Positions 1 to 8,426 of a DNA stretch of 64,000 bases are shown here, one piece after another. Origin of the DNA: Eubacteriaceae bacterium (lineage in GTDB: Bacteria; Bacillota; Clostridia; Lachnospirales; Lachnospiraceae); the NCBI GenBank assembly GCA_902363805.1, contig CABJBF010000005.1, positions 114,652 through 178,651 on the forward strand. Direction: 5' to 3'. The notes below the pieces were generated by a model. That model was not told the origin of the DNA. It saw nothing but the letters and a program-made list of their open reading frames with translations, and did not search any database. How positions within the stretch are numbered: the stretch's first letter is position 1; each line of letters opens with the position of its first letter. Both the position numbers and the translations under genes were made by a program.

Positions 1-664
1 ATAAAAGTTCAATGCCATCAAGCTTTAAAGCTGAACCAAAAAAGCATGGAAATACCTTTCTTTCTGCAATAAGATTAGTTATTTCCTCATTTGATATTTC
101 ACCTGTATCCATATAATTTTCAAGGGCATTTTCATCACATGTTGCAACATTTTCAAGAAAATTATCATCTGACTTCTCATAATCAGAAAAATCTACGCAA
201 TTTGTATCTAGTCTTGATTTCAAATTCTCCATTATATGATTTTTATCACTACCAGCTAAATCCATTTTATTAACAAATATAAATGTAGGGATGTTGTATC
301 TTTTTAAAAGTTTCCACAAAGTTTCTGTATGCCCCTGAACTCCATCACTTCCGCTGACAACTAAGATTCCATAATCAAGAACCTGTAGTGTTCTTTCCAT
401 TTCCGCAGAAAAATCCACATGCCCCGGAGTATCAAGCAAAGTCATGTTTATTTCTTCATTTTCATTTTTCCACTTTAACTGTGCCTGCTTTGAGAATATT
501 GTAATTCCACGCTCACGCTCAAGGGAATATGTATCCAAAAATGCATCTTTATGGTCAACTCTTCCTAATTTCCTTATGTTTCCTGTTGTATATAACAAAG
601 CCTCTGACAATGTAGTTTTTCCTGCATCTACATGTGCCAAAATTCCTAATATCAATTGTTTCAT
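1..664 (-). CDS. TetM/EF-G-like ribosomal-protection GTPase (3' end outside window)
   Basis: N-terminal 221 residues of a translation-factor GTPase; the C-terminus runs off the left edge. The G1 P-loop AHVDAGKTT is near residue 10, the G3 motif DTPGHVDF is around 80 and the G4 motif NKMD is around 130. The start sequence resembles the TetM/TetW/TetO group and its chromosomal relatives more than true EF-G. The ATG at 664 follows a GAGGAG site carried on a 54-bp sequence that is repeated in front of the next gene. Many Clostridia carry such homologues without being tetracycline resistant, so resistance cannot be claimed from this fragment. Domain IV, which would help decide, is not in the window. 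Confidence 0.8.
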   Translation of the reverse strand, partial: MKQLILGILAHVDAGKTTLSEALLYTTGNIRKLGRVDHKDAFLDTYSLERERGITIFSKQAQLKWKNENEEINMTLLDTPGHVDFSAEMERTLQVLDYGILVVSGSDGVQGHTETLWKLLKRYNIPTFIFVNKMDLAGSDKNHIMENLKSRLDTNCVDFSDYEKSDDNFLENVATCDENALENYMDTGEISNEEITNLIAERKVFPCFFGSALKLDGIELL

Positions 665-670
665 ACGCCT

Positions 671-724
671 GTTTCTCCTCTATATATCAAAATAAGTCAA
701 GAACTCTGTTCTTCACATCATTCC
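671..724. repeat. 54-bp direct repeat, copy 1
   Basis: This 54-bp stretch is identical to 2490-2543. It contains the GAGGAG ribosome site of the TetM-like gene and a short inverted repeat AAGAAC-AGA-GTTCTT on the minus strand. The two copies bracket the DUF2079 gene, which suggests that gene arrived or moved together with a duplication of the leader sequence. Confidence 0.9.
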
Positions 725-745
725 GTAACGAAAATAAACAATTAT

Positions 746-2485
746 TTATTTTTTGTATATAGCAATCACTCCTTTATCTTCATATATAAGTTTATAATCT
801 TTTAATGGATATTGTTTATTTACTCTTTCATCAATTACTACATATTCTGTGTTAATTGTTTTAACATAATCGATATCATATAATTGTAAATTTTTACTTA
901 AATGCGGAATCAGTAACCCATAAGCCGTCACACTAGCATTTAATGGAACTTTTTCAATTCCTTTATCCATTTTTTCTATTGTTGTACCATTTTCTGCAAC
1001 CATTGATATATATTCAACGGTATTTGGAATGGTTACGCATACAAACATCATTACTGATATAATTAAACTTATAACAATCTTGTCTACATTATCCTTTTTA
1101 TAGCAACTACTAATATTAAGAATTATAATAAACATTATAAACGCAATTGTTCCATAATTATAATGAGCCCTGATACTATAAAAATATATATATGCACTAG
1201 CAACATTAATAAATAAAAATGGCAACAACAAAATGTATCTACTATATTTCTTTCCTCCATTAAATAATAATAACCCAATTGGCATAATCATATATATAAT
1301 ATATTGGATTTTTTCCTTACCGCCAACTTCAAATTGTGTTATTACATATCCTGGATTACTCAATATTGTTTCTATAATTTGACTAATTCCACCATTCTTA
1401 TCGTACATCAAATTTTCAAACAATGTATTGTTTATATCTTTTGATGTTCCCATACTAAAATAGTTTATCATTGTCATGGCAAAAGCAAACCATATGCATG
1501 ATATAATAGCAAAAACAAAACCTGTTTTAACTTTATTTTTTGAAACAATATAATATATTCCTAATATAAATATATAAATAACAACATCCTCTTTTATCAT
1601 TAATGTTAATATAAGAAATATAACTTCACTTTTTCTTCGGTTAGTTTCTACTGCCCATATAAGCATTAATAATAAGAATGTCAAAAAACTATTTTCATGT
1701 ATACCATATAATGTACCTCCTATAACTGCCGGATACAAAGCATAAATAACAACTATTGCAAACATATTATAATTCCCTATATCATAATGTTTACATAATA
1801 AATAAATAGGAATTATAGGTAATGCAATCATTATTCCTTGAGCAATTAGAAGTGTCTCTGGATGTGGAAATATATAATAAATTGGATATAACAAATAAAA
1901 TATCAAAGAAAAATGTCTACCTAAATGTGACATAAGATATTGTTTTTCTATAGTAGTTTCCATTGTACCCTTTTGTCTCATATACTCAAACATTTGAGCA
2001 AAAATTCCAAAATCATATGTTCCTATAGCATATGCCTTATATCTTGCTATACCTACCCCACATACAGTCATAATTATAAACAATCCAATTAATATTAGAC
2101 ATAATTTTATATTTGCAATTTTTATCTTTTTTAATTCTTCTTTTATTTCTTCCTTCATATACCAATAAGCGCTTATCACTAAGATTGACAATACACAGAG
2201 CAAAAAAATGTTTTTGCTCTGTGTATTTTTCGTTATATATAAATTTATTAGTAATACTTTTATTGCAAACATAAAAATCACAAAACAAGAAACCAATTTA
2301 CCATTTTTAATATTTTTGAAAGTTACAGCACCAATTATTCCTATACAAACAATAAGTTTAATTACAATTACCAAAATATTAGGTTTAGCTATTTCACTTA
2401 TACTCATTCCACTAAGCAATGAACTTAACATATACCCTCCAAACAAACTAACTGTTACTTTTTCAATATCTATCTCCGACTTCAT
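746..2485 (-). CDS. DUF2079 family polytopic membrane protein
   Basis: About 579 residues, almost entirely hydrophobic segments, so a protein with many membrane spans. The segment with YDFGIFAQMFEYMRQ about a quarter of the way in, followed by HLGRHFSLIF, is typical of the DUF2079 family, which is related to GT-C-type glycosyltransferases. A TTG codon eight codons upstream is in frame but overlaps the ribosome site, so I place the start at the ATG at 2485, directly after GAGGAG. The gene sits between rsmA and the TetM-like gene and is flanked by the 54-bp repeat. It therefore looks inserted and uses a copied leader for translation. Its substrate is unknown. Confidence 0.8.
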   Translation of the reverse strand: MKSEIDIEKVTVSLFGGYMLSSLLSGMSISEIAKPNILVIVIKLIVCIGIIGAVTFKNIKNGKLVSCFVIFMFAIKVLLINLYITKNTQSKNIFLLCVLSILVISAYWYMKEEIKEELKKIKIANIKLCLILIGLFIIMTVCGVGIARYKAYAIGTYDFGIFAQMFEYMRQKGTMETTIEKQYLMSHLGRHFSLIFYLLYPIYYIFPHPETLLIAQGIMIALPIIPIYLLCKHYDIGNYNMFAIVVIYALYPAVIGGTLYGIHENSFLTFLLLMLIWAVETNRRKSEVIFLILTLMIKEDVVIYIFILGIYYIVSKNKVKTGFVFAIISCIWFAFAMTMINYFSMGTSKDINNTLFENLMYDKNGGISQIIETILSNPGYVITQFEVGGKEKIQYIIYMIMPIGLLLFNGGKKYSRYILLLPFLFINVASAYIYFYSIRAHYNYGTIAFIMFIIILNISSCYKKDNVDKIVISLIISVMMFVCVTIPNTVEYISMVAENGTTIEKMDKGIEKVPLNASVTAYGLLIPHLSKNLQLYDIDYVKTINTEYVVIDERVNKQYPLKDYKLIYEDKGVIAIYKK

Positions 2486-2489
2486 ATAT

Positions 2490-2543
2490 GTTTCTCCTCT
2501 ATATATCAAAATAAGTCAAGAACTCTGTTCTTCACATCATTCC
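2490..2543. repeat. 54-bp direct repeat, copy 2
   Basis: Perfect copy of 671-724. Here it supplies the ribosome site of the DUF2079 gene and lies 18 bp after the rsmA stop codon. The sequences on the outer sides of the two copies differ, so the repeat ends are sharp. Confidence 0.9.
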
Positions 2544-2561
2544 TGACTTGATTTTTCGTTA

Positions 2562-3425
2562 TTATTTACTGTTTAGTATATCTGTTAATTTTGCAAATTC
2601 TTCAAGAGTAAATGCCTCTCCTCTTACGCTTTCTGATTTGCTCATTGAAACAAGTGCCTCTGTAACCTGTTTCCTTGTAAAATTTAATTCCGGTGAATTT
2701 TTCAATCCGTTAGCCAATGTTTTACGTCTTTGGTTAAATGAAGCACGTATAATCTTAAACATTAATTTCTCATTGCTTACTTTTACCTGAGTATCTTTGT
2801 GTCTTGTAAGTTTTATAACTGCAGAATCTACATTTGGCTTTGGCATAAAACATGATGCCGGAACCTTTAGCACTATATCTGCTGTTGCATAATACTGAAC
2901 GGCTAATGATAAAGCTCCATAGTCCTTTGAACCGGGACCTGTCTTCATTCTGTCCGCGACTTCCTTTTGAACCATAATTGTAATGCTGTCAATTGGCACT
3001 CCACTTTCAAATAATCCCATTATGATAGGAGTTGTTATATAATAAGGCAAATTTGCAACAACCTTAATTGGCTTTCCGTCATTTCTTTCTTCTGCCAATT
3101 TCTTAATATCCACTTTTAAGACGTCTTCATTAATTACTTCTACGTTATTATATTCGCTTAAAGTATCCTGAAGTATCGGAATAAGTGACTTATCAATTTC
3201 CACTGCAACTACTTCTCTTGCATTTTCGCACAAATACTGTGTCATTGTTCCTATTCCCGGACCAATTTCTAATACAAAATCTTCTTTTGTAATATTTGCA
3301 GCACTTACAATATTTTCTAATATATTAGAATCAATTAAAAAATTTTGTCCGAATCTCTTTTGAAATGCAAATCCATATTTATTTATTACTTCTAATGTTG
3401 CTTTCGGGCTTCCTAAATATGCCAT
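2562..3425 (-). CDS. rsmA: 16S rRNA adenine(1518/1519)-N6-dimethyltransferase RsmA/KsgA
   Basis: Dimethylates A1518 and A1519 in helix 45 of 16S rRNA late in small-subunit assembly. At 287 residues it is full length. The family N-terminal motif FGQNFL is at 25-30, the SAM-binding motif EIGPGIGT at 53-60, and the catalytic motif NLPYYIT begins at 125. The C-terminal helical domain ends with the usual FxxRRKTLxNxL-type segment. It lies 16 bp downstream of the TatD nuclease gene and is probably cotranscribed with it, a gene pair often seen together in Firmicutes. Loss of this gene family gives kasugamycin resistance in other bacteria. Confidence 0.97.
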   Translation of the reverse strand: MAYLGSPKATLEVINKYGFAFQKRFGQNFLIDSNILENIVSAANITKEDFVLEIGPGIGTMTQYLCENAREVVAVEIDKSLIPILQDTLSEYNNVEVINEDVLKVDIKKLAEERNDGKPIKVVANLPYYITTPIIMGLFESGVPIDSITIMVQKEVADRMKTGPGSKDYGALSLAVQYYATADIVLKVPASCFMPKPNVDSAVIKLTRHKDTQVKVSNEKLMFKIIRASFNQRRKTLANGLKNSPELNFTRKQVTEALVSMSKSESVRGEAFTLEEFAKLTDILNSK

Positions 3426-3441
3426 TATTTTTCCTCATTTT

Positions 3442-4230
3442 CTATATTAATCTGTCTACATCATCTAATCCGATGCCATATATTTTCTTTGCATTATTGC
3501 TTGTAATCTCTACAACTTCGTCAGGAGTTATTCCCTTTATTTCAGAAATTGCACTAACAATATACGGAATATTCAATGATGAATTTCTCTTTCCTCTGTT
3601 CGGTTCAGGTGATAAATATGGGCAGTCTGTTTCTAATACTAAATTTTCCATTGGAGCATATTCAACTACTTCACGTAATTTTCTTGCATTCTTAAATGTT
3701 ATTACGCCTCCGATTCCTAAATAGAATCCCATATCAATGTATTCACGTGCCATTTCTTTTTCATATGAAAAGCAATGAACGATTCCTCCGATTTCTTCTG
3801 CCTTTGAAGCCTTCATAACATCTAAAGTATCTTTAGCTGCCTCTCTGCTATGAACAATTATTGGAAGTTCTGCTTCTCTTGCAAGTTCCATCTGCTTTTC
3901 AAACCAGGCAATCTGTTCATCTCTGTTATCATTCCAATGATAATCAAGTCCTATTTCTCCCACTGCAACAATCTTAGGCTTATAAATTGCGTGTTTCAAC
4001 CAGTCAAAATCCTCATCTGTAAGACTTGCAACTTCGTCAGGATGAACTCCAAGCGCCCCATATACATTAGGGAATCTTCTTGTAAGACCAACTGTTGTTT
4101 TGCATGATGCAATGCTTGCTCCCACATTTACAATATATTCAATTCCTCTGTTTTGCATAGAATCTAAGAGCTTCTCTCTATCTTTATCAAATGCTTCGTC
4201 ATCATAATGTGCGTGTGTATCAATTATCAT
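3442..4230 (-). CDS. tatD: TatD family metal-dependent deoxyribonuclease
   Basis: A 262-residue TIM-barrel hydrolase of the TatD/YabD/YcfH family, which has 3'-5' DNase activity in studied members. Metal ligands are visible: DTHAH at 4-8, Glu92 in the GEIGLDYHW motif, His127 in IVHSRE, His152 in VHCFS and Asp202 in ETDCPYLSP. The length is normal. It is the first clear gene after a good sigma-A promoter at 4381-4409 and precedes rsmA. The untranslated leader of roughly 140 nt contains a possible 21-codon ORF. Confidence 0.95.
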   Translation of the reverse strand: MIIDTHAHYDDEAFDKDREKLLDSMQNRGIEYIVNVGASIASCKTTVGLTRRFPNVYGALGVHPDEVASLTDEDFDWLKHAIYKPKIVAVGEIGLDYHWNDNRDEQIAWFEKQMELAREAELPIIVHSREAAKDTLDVMKASKAEEIGGIVHCFSYEKEMAREYIDMGFYLGIGGVITFKNARKLREVVEYAPMENLVLETDCPYLSPEPNRGKRNSSLNIPYIVSAISEIKGITPDEVVEITSNNAKKIYGIGLDDVDRLI

Positions 4231-4288
4231 GATTCTTCCTCCACTCGTTGATTATCTTCAATTTATAATCTTAATTTTGCAGTGTCAC

Positions 4289-4354
4289 TTAAAAAAATCT
4301 GTAGGCATCAAAGCCAGGTGCTTTTGACCCCAACATCATATTTATAAAATCCAT
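4289..4354 (-). CDS. possible 21-aa leader ORF before tatD
   Basis: An ATG 20-30 nt after the predicted tatD transcription start opens a 21-codon frame ending APGFDAYRFF. Upstream there is only a weak purine-rich stretch, GGGAAAAAG, directly against the ATG. It could be a translated leader peptide or chance. I do not recognise the peptide. Confidence 0.25.
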   Translation of the reverse strand: MDFINMMLGSKAPGFDAYRFF

Positions 4355-4380
4355 CTTTTTCCCGTAACATATCCTCACTC

Positions 4381-4409
4381 ATTATACTCGAATAAAGAGT
4401 TGCTTGCAA
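4381..4409 (-). promoter_or_regulatory. sigma-A promoter for tatD-rsmA
   Basis: On the minus strand TTGCAA (4409-4404) and TATAAT (4386-4381) are separated by exactly 17 bp. The -10 box is perfect consensus. Transcription would start near 4374 and run into tatD and rsmA. Confidence 0.7.
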
Positions 4410-4431
4410 CACTTCGAATGCGTTTCAATGC

Positions 4432-4521
4432 ACGAAAAAACAAGACCTTTGACATACTTTTACCAAATTTCAAACCAAACTGTCCGTTGATTTTTCAATT
4501 TAATAATTTCCGTCAAAGGTC
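4432..4521 (-). terminator. terminator with long loop after the 31-aa ORF
   Basis: Perfect 10-bp arms GACCTTTGAC (4521-4512) and GTCAAAGGTC (4453-4444) are followed on the minus strand by TTGTTTTTT. The loop is about 58 nt, unusually long for an intrinsic terminator. It would end transcripts of the exported protein and the small ORF before the tatD promoter. Confidence 0.55.
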
Positions 4522-4538
4522 CCTTTTAATTTACTTTA

Positions 4539-4634
4539 TTATTCATCATCGCCAGGTCTTTGTGTCCACCAGCAGGCTACTCCTGCTGCAACACATACAA
4601 CAGCTAAAATAATAGCTACTATATTCATTGCCAT
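4539..4634 (-). CDS. 31-aa single-span membrane peptide
   Basis: A short gene with a strong AGGAGG site seven nt before its ATG. The product is 31 residues: a hydrophobic helix rich in Val, Ala and Ile from about residue 4 to 22, then a polar tail beginning WWTQRP and ending in acidic GDDE. The layout is a single-span small membrane protein with its tail probably outside or at the interface. It lies 31 bp behind the exported protein at 4666-5085 and just ahead of a terminator-like hairpin, so the two are probably cotranscribed. I do not recognise the family. Confidence 0.6.
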   Translation of the reverse strand: MAMNIVAIILAVVCVAAGVACWWTQRPGDDE

Positions 4635-4665
4635 AACACACACCTCCTATTACAAAAGATTTTAT

Positions 4666-5085
4666 CTATGTAATAGTCAGTACTCTCTTTTTTCCATCCT
4701 GGTTGTGTATATAAACTATATTGTAATTCTTCCGTTTATTATAAGTATATAAACCTGCAACACTCTTTACACTAACTCCTCCCGGAAATAAATTGTGTGA
4801 AAATATTGCTCCATAAATAAACGGTTGCTGATATCTGTTTCTTAATTTTGCTTCTTTTGAAGTTCCATCTACAGTTCTTTTAATCTGTATTTGTGCATTT
4901 TTTTCAGGACACAGGCATTCACTTTTAACTCTTTTTGCTTCCTGCTTAATACTTCCTGCATAAGTATAATCATTCTGATTTACAAATGCTGTGGCAGCAT
5001 AAGAAGAATAGCCTGAGCTAAAAATAATTGACAATAAAATGGCAATTGCAAATATTCTGTTTTTAATCCATTTATTTACTGTCAT
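4666..5085 (-). CDS. exported protein of unknown function, 139 aa
   Basis: The N-terminus has basic residues (KWIKNR), a hydrophobic core and an Ala-x-Ala type cleavage region near SYAATAF, so it is probably secreted. The mature part is about 108 residues, has one Cys-x-Cys pair (CLCPE) and ends in a basic segment KKRVLTIT. I recognise no catalytic motif. It stands between metG, which reads the same way, and the 31-aa membrane peptide, with 31 bp between the two small genes. Secreted localisation is supported by sequence; the role is unknown. Confidence 0.7.
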   Translation of the reverse strand: MTVNKWIKNRIFAIAILLSIIFSSGYSSYAATAFVNQNDYTYAGSIKQEAKRVKSECLCPEKNAQIQIKRTVDGTSKEAKLRNRYQQPFIYGAIFSHNLFPGGVSVKSVAGLYTYNKRKNYNIVYIHNQDGKKRVLTIT

Positions 5086-5162
5086 AACCTGCTCCCCATT
5101 AATACATTCTTAAACAAACATCGGTTACTTTATCATTTAATACATTTTACAAATAATTTATC

Positions 5163-7115
5163 TTAGCAGATTTCACTTCCTGCCGGCATATCTTTATCTA
5201 ATGTCATGACTGAAAGATTTCCGTCGTCATCTGCTGCTGCAAGAATCATTCCCTGTGATTCTACGCCACAAAGTTTACAAGGTTTTAAGTTTGTGATAAC
5301 TGCAACTTTCTTTCCAACCATTTCTTCCGGTTTGTAGTATTTTGCGATACCTGATACAATCTGTCGAACTTCATTTCCAATACGAATCTGTGAAACCAAA
5401 AGTTTCTTTGCCTTTGGAACAGGCTCACATTTTAATACTTCACCAACACGAATCTGTACTTTATCAAAATCATCAATTGTGATTTCTTCCTTTGGTTCAA
5501 CTTCCGGATATTTTTCTTCCGGTGCTGTTTCTGCTTTCTGCTTTGCCTGAATTTCTTCTACCTTTGGCATTACATCTTTGATGTCTAATCTTGCAAATAA
5601 GATTTCAGGTTTTTCTGTAACCTTATTTCCTGATGGATATTTTCCAAATTCAGTCATATCATCAAAGGCTCTTGCCTGTGTATTTAACTGTTCAAGAATC
5701 TTCTTTGATGTTTCAGGCATAAATGGTTCTAAAAGACTTGCTCCTATTGTAATACTTTCAATTAAATTGTAAAGAACTGTTTCAAGTCTTGCCTTCTTTT
5801 CTTCATCCTTTGCTAATGCCCAAGGCATTGTTTCATCAATGTATTTATTGCATCTCTTAAACATTGTGAAGATTTCAGTAATTGCATCTGCAACTCTTAA
5901 GTCTTCCATTTTCTTAGATGCCTTAACCTGAGTTTCAAGGACAACTTTCTTTAAGTCTTCATCAACTTCTTCTGTAACACCTGCGTTATTTACAACACCG
6001 CCAAAGTATTTATTTGACATTGAAATTGTTCTGTTTACAAGGTTTCCAAGTGTGTTTGCAAGGTCAGAATTCATTCTTTCAACCATTAATTCCCAAGTAA
6101 TTGTTCCATCGTTTTCAAATGGCATTTCATGAAGAACGAAGTATCTTACTGCATCTACTCCAAATAAGCTTGCAAGGTCATCAGCATAAATGATGTTTCC
6201 TTTTGACTTGCTCATTTTTTCTCCACCCTGAAGTAACCATGGATGTCCAAATATCTGCTTTGGAAGTGGAACGTCTAATGCCATTAACATAATTGGCCAG
6301 TAAATTGTATGGAATCTTAAAATATCTTTTCCAATTAAGTGAAGGTCTGCCGGCCAATACTTCTTATATAATTCACTGTGATTTCCATCTACATCGTATC
6401 CAAGTCCTGTAATATAGTTTGATAATGCATCAATCCATACATAAATAACATGCTTTGGATCAAAGTCTACAGGAACACCCCATTTAAATGATGTTCTTGA
6501 TACGCATAAATCCTGAAGTCCCGGAAGAAGGAAATTGTTCATCATTTCATTCTTTCTTGATTCCGGCTGAATAAATTCAGGATGTGTATTGATGTGTTCA
6601 ATTAATCTATCTGCATATTTGCTCATTCTAAAGAAATATGCTTCTTCCTTTGCAGGTGTACATTCTCTTCCACAGTCAGGACATTTGCCATCTACTAACT
6701 GTGATGTTGTAAAGAATGATTCACATGGTGTACAATACATTCCTTCGTATTCACCTTTGTAAATATCACCCTGATCATATAATTTTTTGAAAATCTTCTG
6801 AACCTGTTTTTCGTGGTCTTCATCTGTTGTTCTGATAAATTTATCATAAGATGTTCCTACCAAATCCCAAATTCGTCTGATTTCTCCTGATACTTCATCT
6901 ACAAATTCCTTTGGTGTTACACCTTTTTCTGCTGCCTTTAATTCAACCTTCTGTCCATGTTCATCTGTTCCTGTCTGGAATCTTACATCATAACCCTGCT
7001 GTCTCTTATAACGTACAATGCTGTCTGCAAGGATTGCTTCGTATGTGTTTCCAATATGTGGCTTACCTGATGTGTAAGCAATGGCTGTTGTCAAATAATA
7101 TGGTTTCTTTTCCAT
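5163..7115 (-). CDS. metG: methionyl-tRNA synthetase
   Basis: Charges initiator and elongator tRNA-Met. The 650-residue protein has the class I HIGH motif as PHIGNTY at 19-25, a zinc-binding insert with two CxxC pairs (CTPC, CPDC) near residues 125-150, the KMSKS loop in GGEKMSKSKGN near 300, the anticodon-binding helical bundle, and a C-terminal EMAP-type tRNA-binding domain from about 545 (DFDKVQIRVGEVL). This length matches the long MetRS form of Firmicutes. It is preceded by a Met T-box leader and has its own promoter. Confidence 0.98.
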   Translation of the reverse strand: MEKKPYYLTTAIAYTSGKPHIGNTYEAILADSIVRYKRQQGYDVRFQTGTDEHGQKVELKAAEKGVTPKEFVDEVSGEIRRIWDLVGTSYDKFIRTTDEDHEKQVQKIFKKLYDQGDIYKGEYEGMYCTPCESFFTTSQLVDGKCPDCGRECTPAKEEAYFFRMSKYADRLIEHINTHPEFIQPESRKNEMMNNFLLPGLQDLCVSRTSFKWGVPVDFDPKHVIYVWIDALSNYITGLGYDVDGNHSELYKKYWPADLHLIGKDILRFHTIYWPIMLMALDVPLPKQIFGHPWLLQGGEKMSKSKGNIIYADDLASLFGVDAVRYFVLHEMPFENDGTITWELMVERMNSDLANTLGNLVNRTISMSNKYFGGVVNNAGVTEEVDEDLKKVVLETQVKASKKMEDLRVADAITEIFTMFKRCNKYIDETMPWALAKDEEKKARLETVLYNLIESITIGASLLEPFMPETSKKILEQLNTQARAFDDMTEFGKYPSGNKVTEKPEILFARLDIKDVMPKVEEIQAKQKAETAPEEKYPEVEPKEEITIDDFDKVQIRVGEVLKCEPVPKAKKLLVSQIRIGNEVRQIVSGIAKYYKPEEMVGKKVAVITNLKPCKLCGVESQGMILAAADDDGNLSVMTLDKDMPAGSEIC

Positions 7116-7225
7116 TTCAAATAAACTCCTTTTTTATTTATTCTAAAAACTCCCGAATATAGTTTCATAGGAATTGACAAAATCAACGAAAGTACAATTA
7201 CGTTGCCTGTCGCCCGTAGTGGTAC

Positions 7226-7535
7226 TAAATTAAAATAAGCACTCTCTTCTTTATGCAAAGACGAGAGTGCTTTAACTTCGTGGTACCACTTTACTTTATT
7301 CAGATATTAGTATCATTAATTACTGTATTCAAATACTATTCTTAATCCACTAACAAAACTATATCCAAATCTCATTTCACTTTAACGGGTGTTTCCGTCA
7401 CAGGTTTACTTTATGCTCGCCCATGCCGCTCCAAGTCCATCTTCCATAGTTCAACCTGTTGTCTGCTTTCACCTAATCAGACTCTCTGTAAACTGTATTC
7501 CCATGTACTCTTCTCTTCATTGCGTTTAATTATGC
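7226..7535 (-). promoter_or_regulatory. T-box riboswitch controlling metG
   Basis: The minus strand shows the T-box sequence GTGGTACCACGAAG (about 7290-7277), then a terminator with arms AGCACTCTCG and matching GAGAGTGCTT followed by TTTT (7272-7232). Stem I features are upstream, including the AGAGAG and GGTGAAAG elements. The codon ATG at 7440-7438, just before the GGACTTGGAGC segment, sits where the specifier triplet is expected. Uncharged tRNA-Met would stabilise the antiterminator and turn metG on. The specifier assignment is by pattern, not by folding. Confidence 0.9.
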
Positions 7536-7546
7536 CAATTACTATG

Positions 7547-7575
7547 AGTGTATTATTTTTATGATTATTTGTCAA
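7547..7575 (-). promoter_or_regulatory. sigma-A promoter for the metG leader
   Basis: TTGACA (7575-7570) and TACACT (7552-7547) have a 17-bp spacer and lie just upstream of T-box stem I. Confidence 0.65.
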
Positions 7576-7679
7576 TAATGAAAGCTGAATTGTCTATAGT
7601 GCACGTATATCATATTATGAAACATTTGCATTTTACATTGTGCAAAATATTTTGTGGTGAATGAGAATTTTTTGCATTA

Positions 7680-8375
7680 CTACTCATCACTCTCTTCTTC
7701 ATCATCATCCATTTCTTCTATTTTTTTTATTGCATCATCAATTGTATAAATAACTGACCTTGCAGTTTCCTTTTTTTTATATTCTAATAATATATTAATT
7801 ATCATATCTCTATTGCTCTCATTTGCAATATCTTTCAAACTGTTTACTACTGCGCATTTATTAGAATATTTTTTCGAATTTGTCATTGATAACAGTTTGT
7901 CAAAATATTCTTTTTGACCTAAGTTATATAAAACAGTATATATGTTTATTTTGGTAAATTCTGTTTTTTCATGCATCAACATTTCTTCCAAAAATTTTAT
8001 TAATTCATTTTCTTTGTGAATCTTAACCGCTATATCTCCTAATGATATTATTGCGTATCCTCTTACATAACCGCTTGTATCTTTTTTTGCTATTTTTTTT
8101 AGTATATTGTAAGTTGTAACCGATTCACTTATGCCCAACGAATCACATGCTTCAGTTCTTACCAGCCATTCCTTATCATTAGTTAAGCGTAATAATATTT
8201 CTTCTCCTTTTTCATCACTTGAGTCGACTAAAATTCTTGCAACAAGAGCTCTAATAGTCAGTTCTTTATCATACGATAATTCCTTTAATATGCTATAATC
8301 ATCTTCATCGAATTCCTCCTCATATGCTTTATCATCTAACCGTGCCAATACTTTTATTTTTTCTTTATATTTCAT
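7680..8375 (-). CDS. HEAT-repeat protein, Rhs-associated (paralogue 1)
   Basis: About 231 residues after choosing the ATG at 8375, which follows AGGAGG by nine nt. The protein is alpha-helical and carries HEAT/PBS-lyase-type repeats, visible as segments such as LLRLTNDKEWLVRTEACDSL and DTSGYVRGYAIISLGDIA, and ends in an acidic tail. It is a close paralogue of 10640-11335 and also resembles the C-terminal half of 8427-9578. Its position behind an Rhs toxin tip suggests an immunity role, as for many HEAT-type proteins next to polymorphic toxins. That is inference. Confidence 0.7.
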   Translation of the reverse strand: MKYKEKIKVLARLDDKAYEEEFDEDDYSILKELSYDKELTIRALVARILVDSSDEKGEEILLRLTNDKEWLVRTEACDSLGISESVTTYNILKKIAKKDTSGYVRGYAIISLGDIAVKIHKENELIKFLEEMLMHEKTEFTKINIYTVLYNLGQKEYFDKLLSMTNSKKYSNKCAVVNSLKDIANESNRDMIINILLEYKKKETARSVIYTIDDAIKKIEEMDDDEEESDE

Positions 8376-8426
8376 TCTTTCAATCCTCCTGTAAATGTAT
8401 ATATTTTCCAACAGGTTAATGTAATT

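Noticed and set aside
1..664. Tetracycline resistance gene
   Set aside because: Only the GTPase domain is visible. Chromosomal TetM-like factors without resistance are common in Clostridia, so resistance is not claimed.
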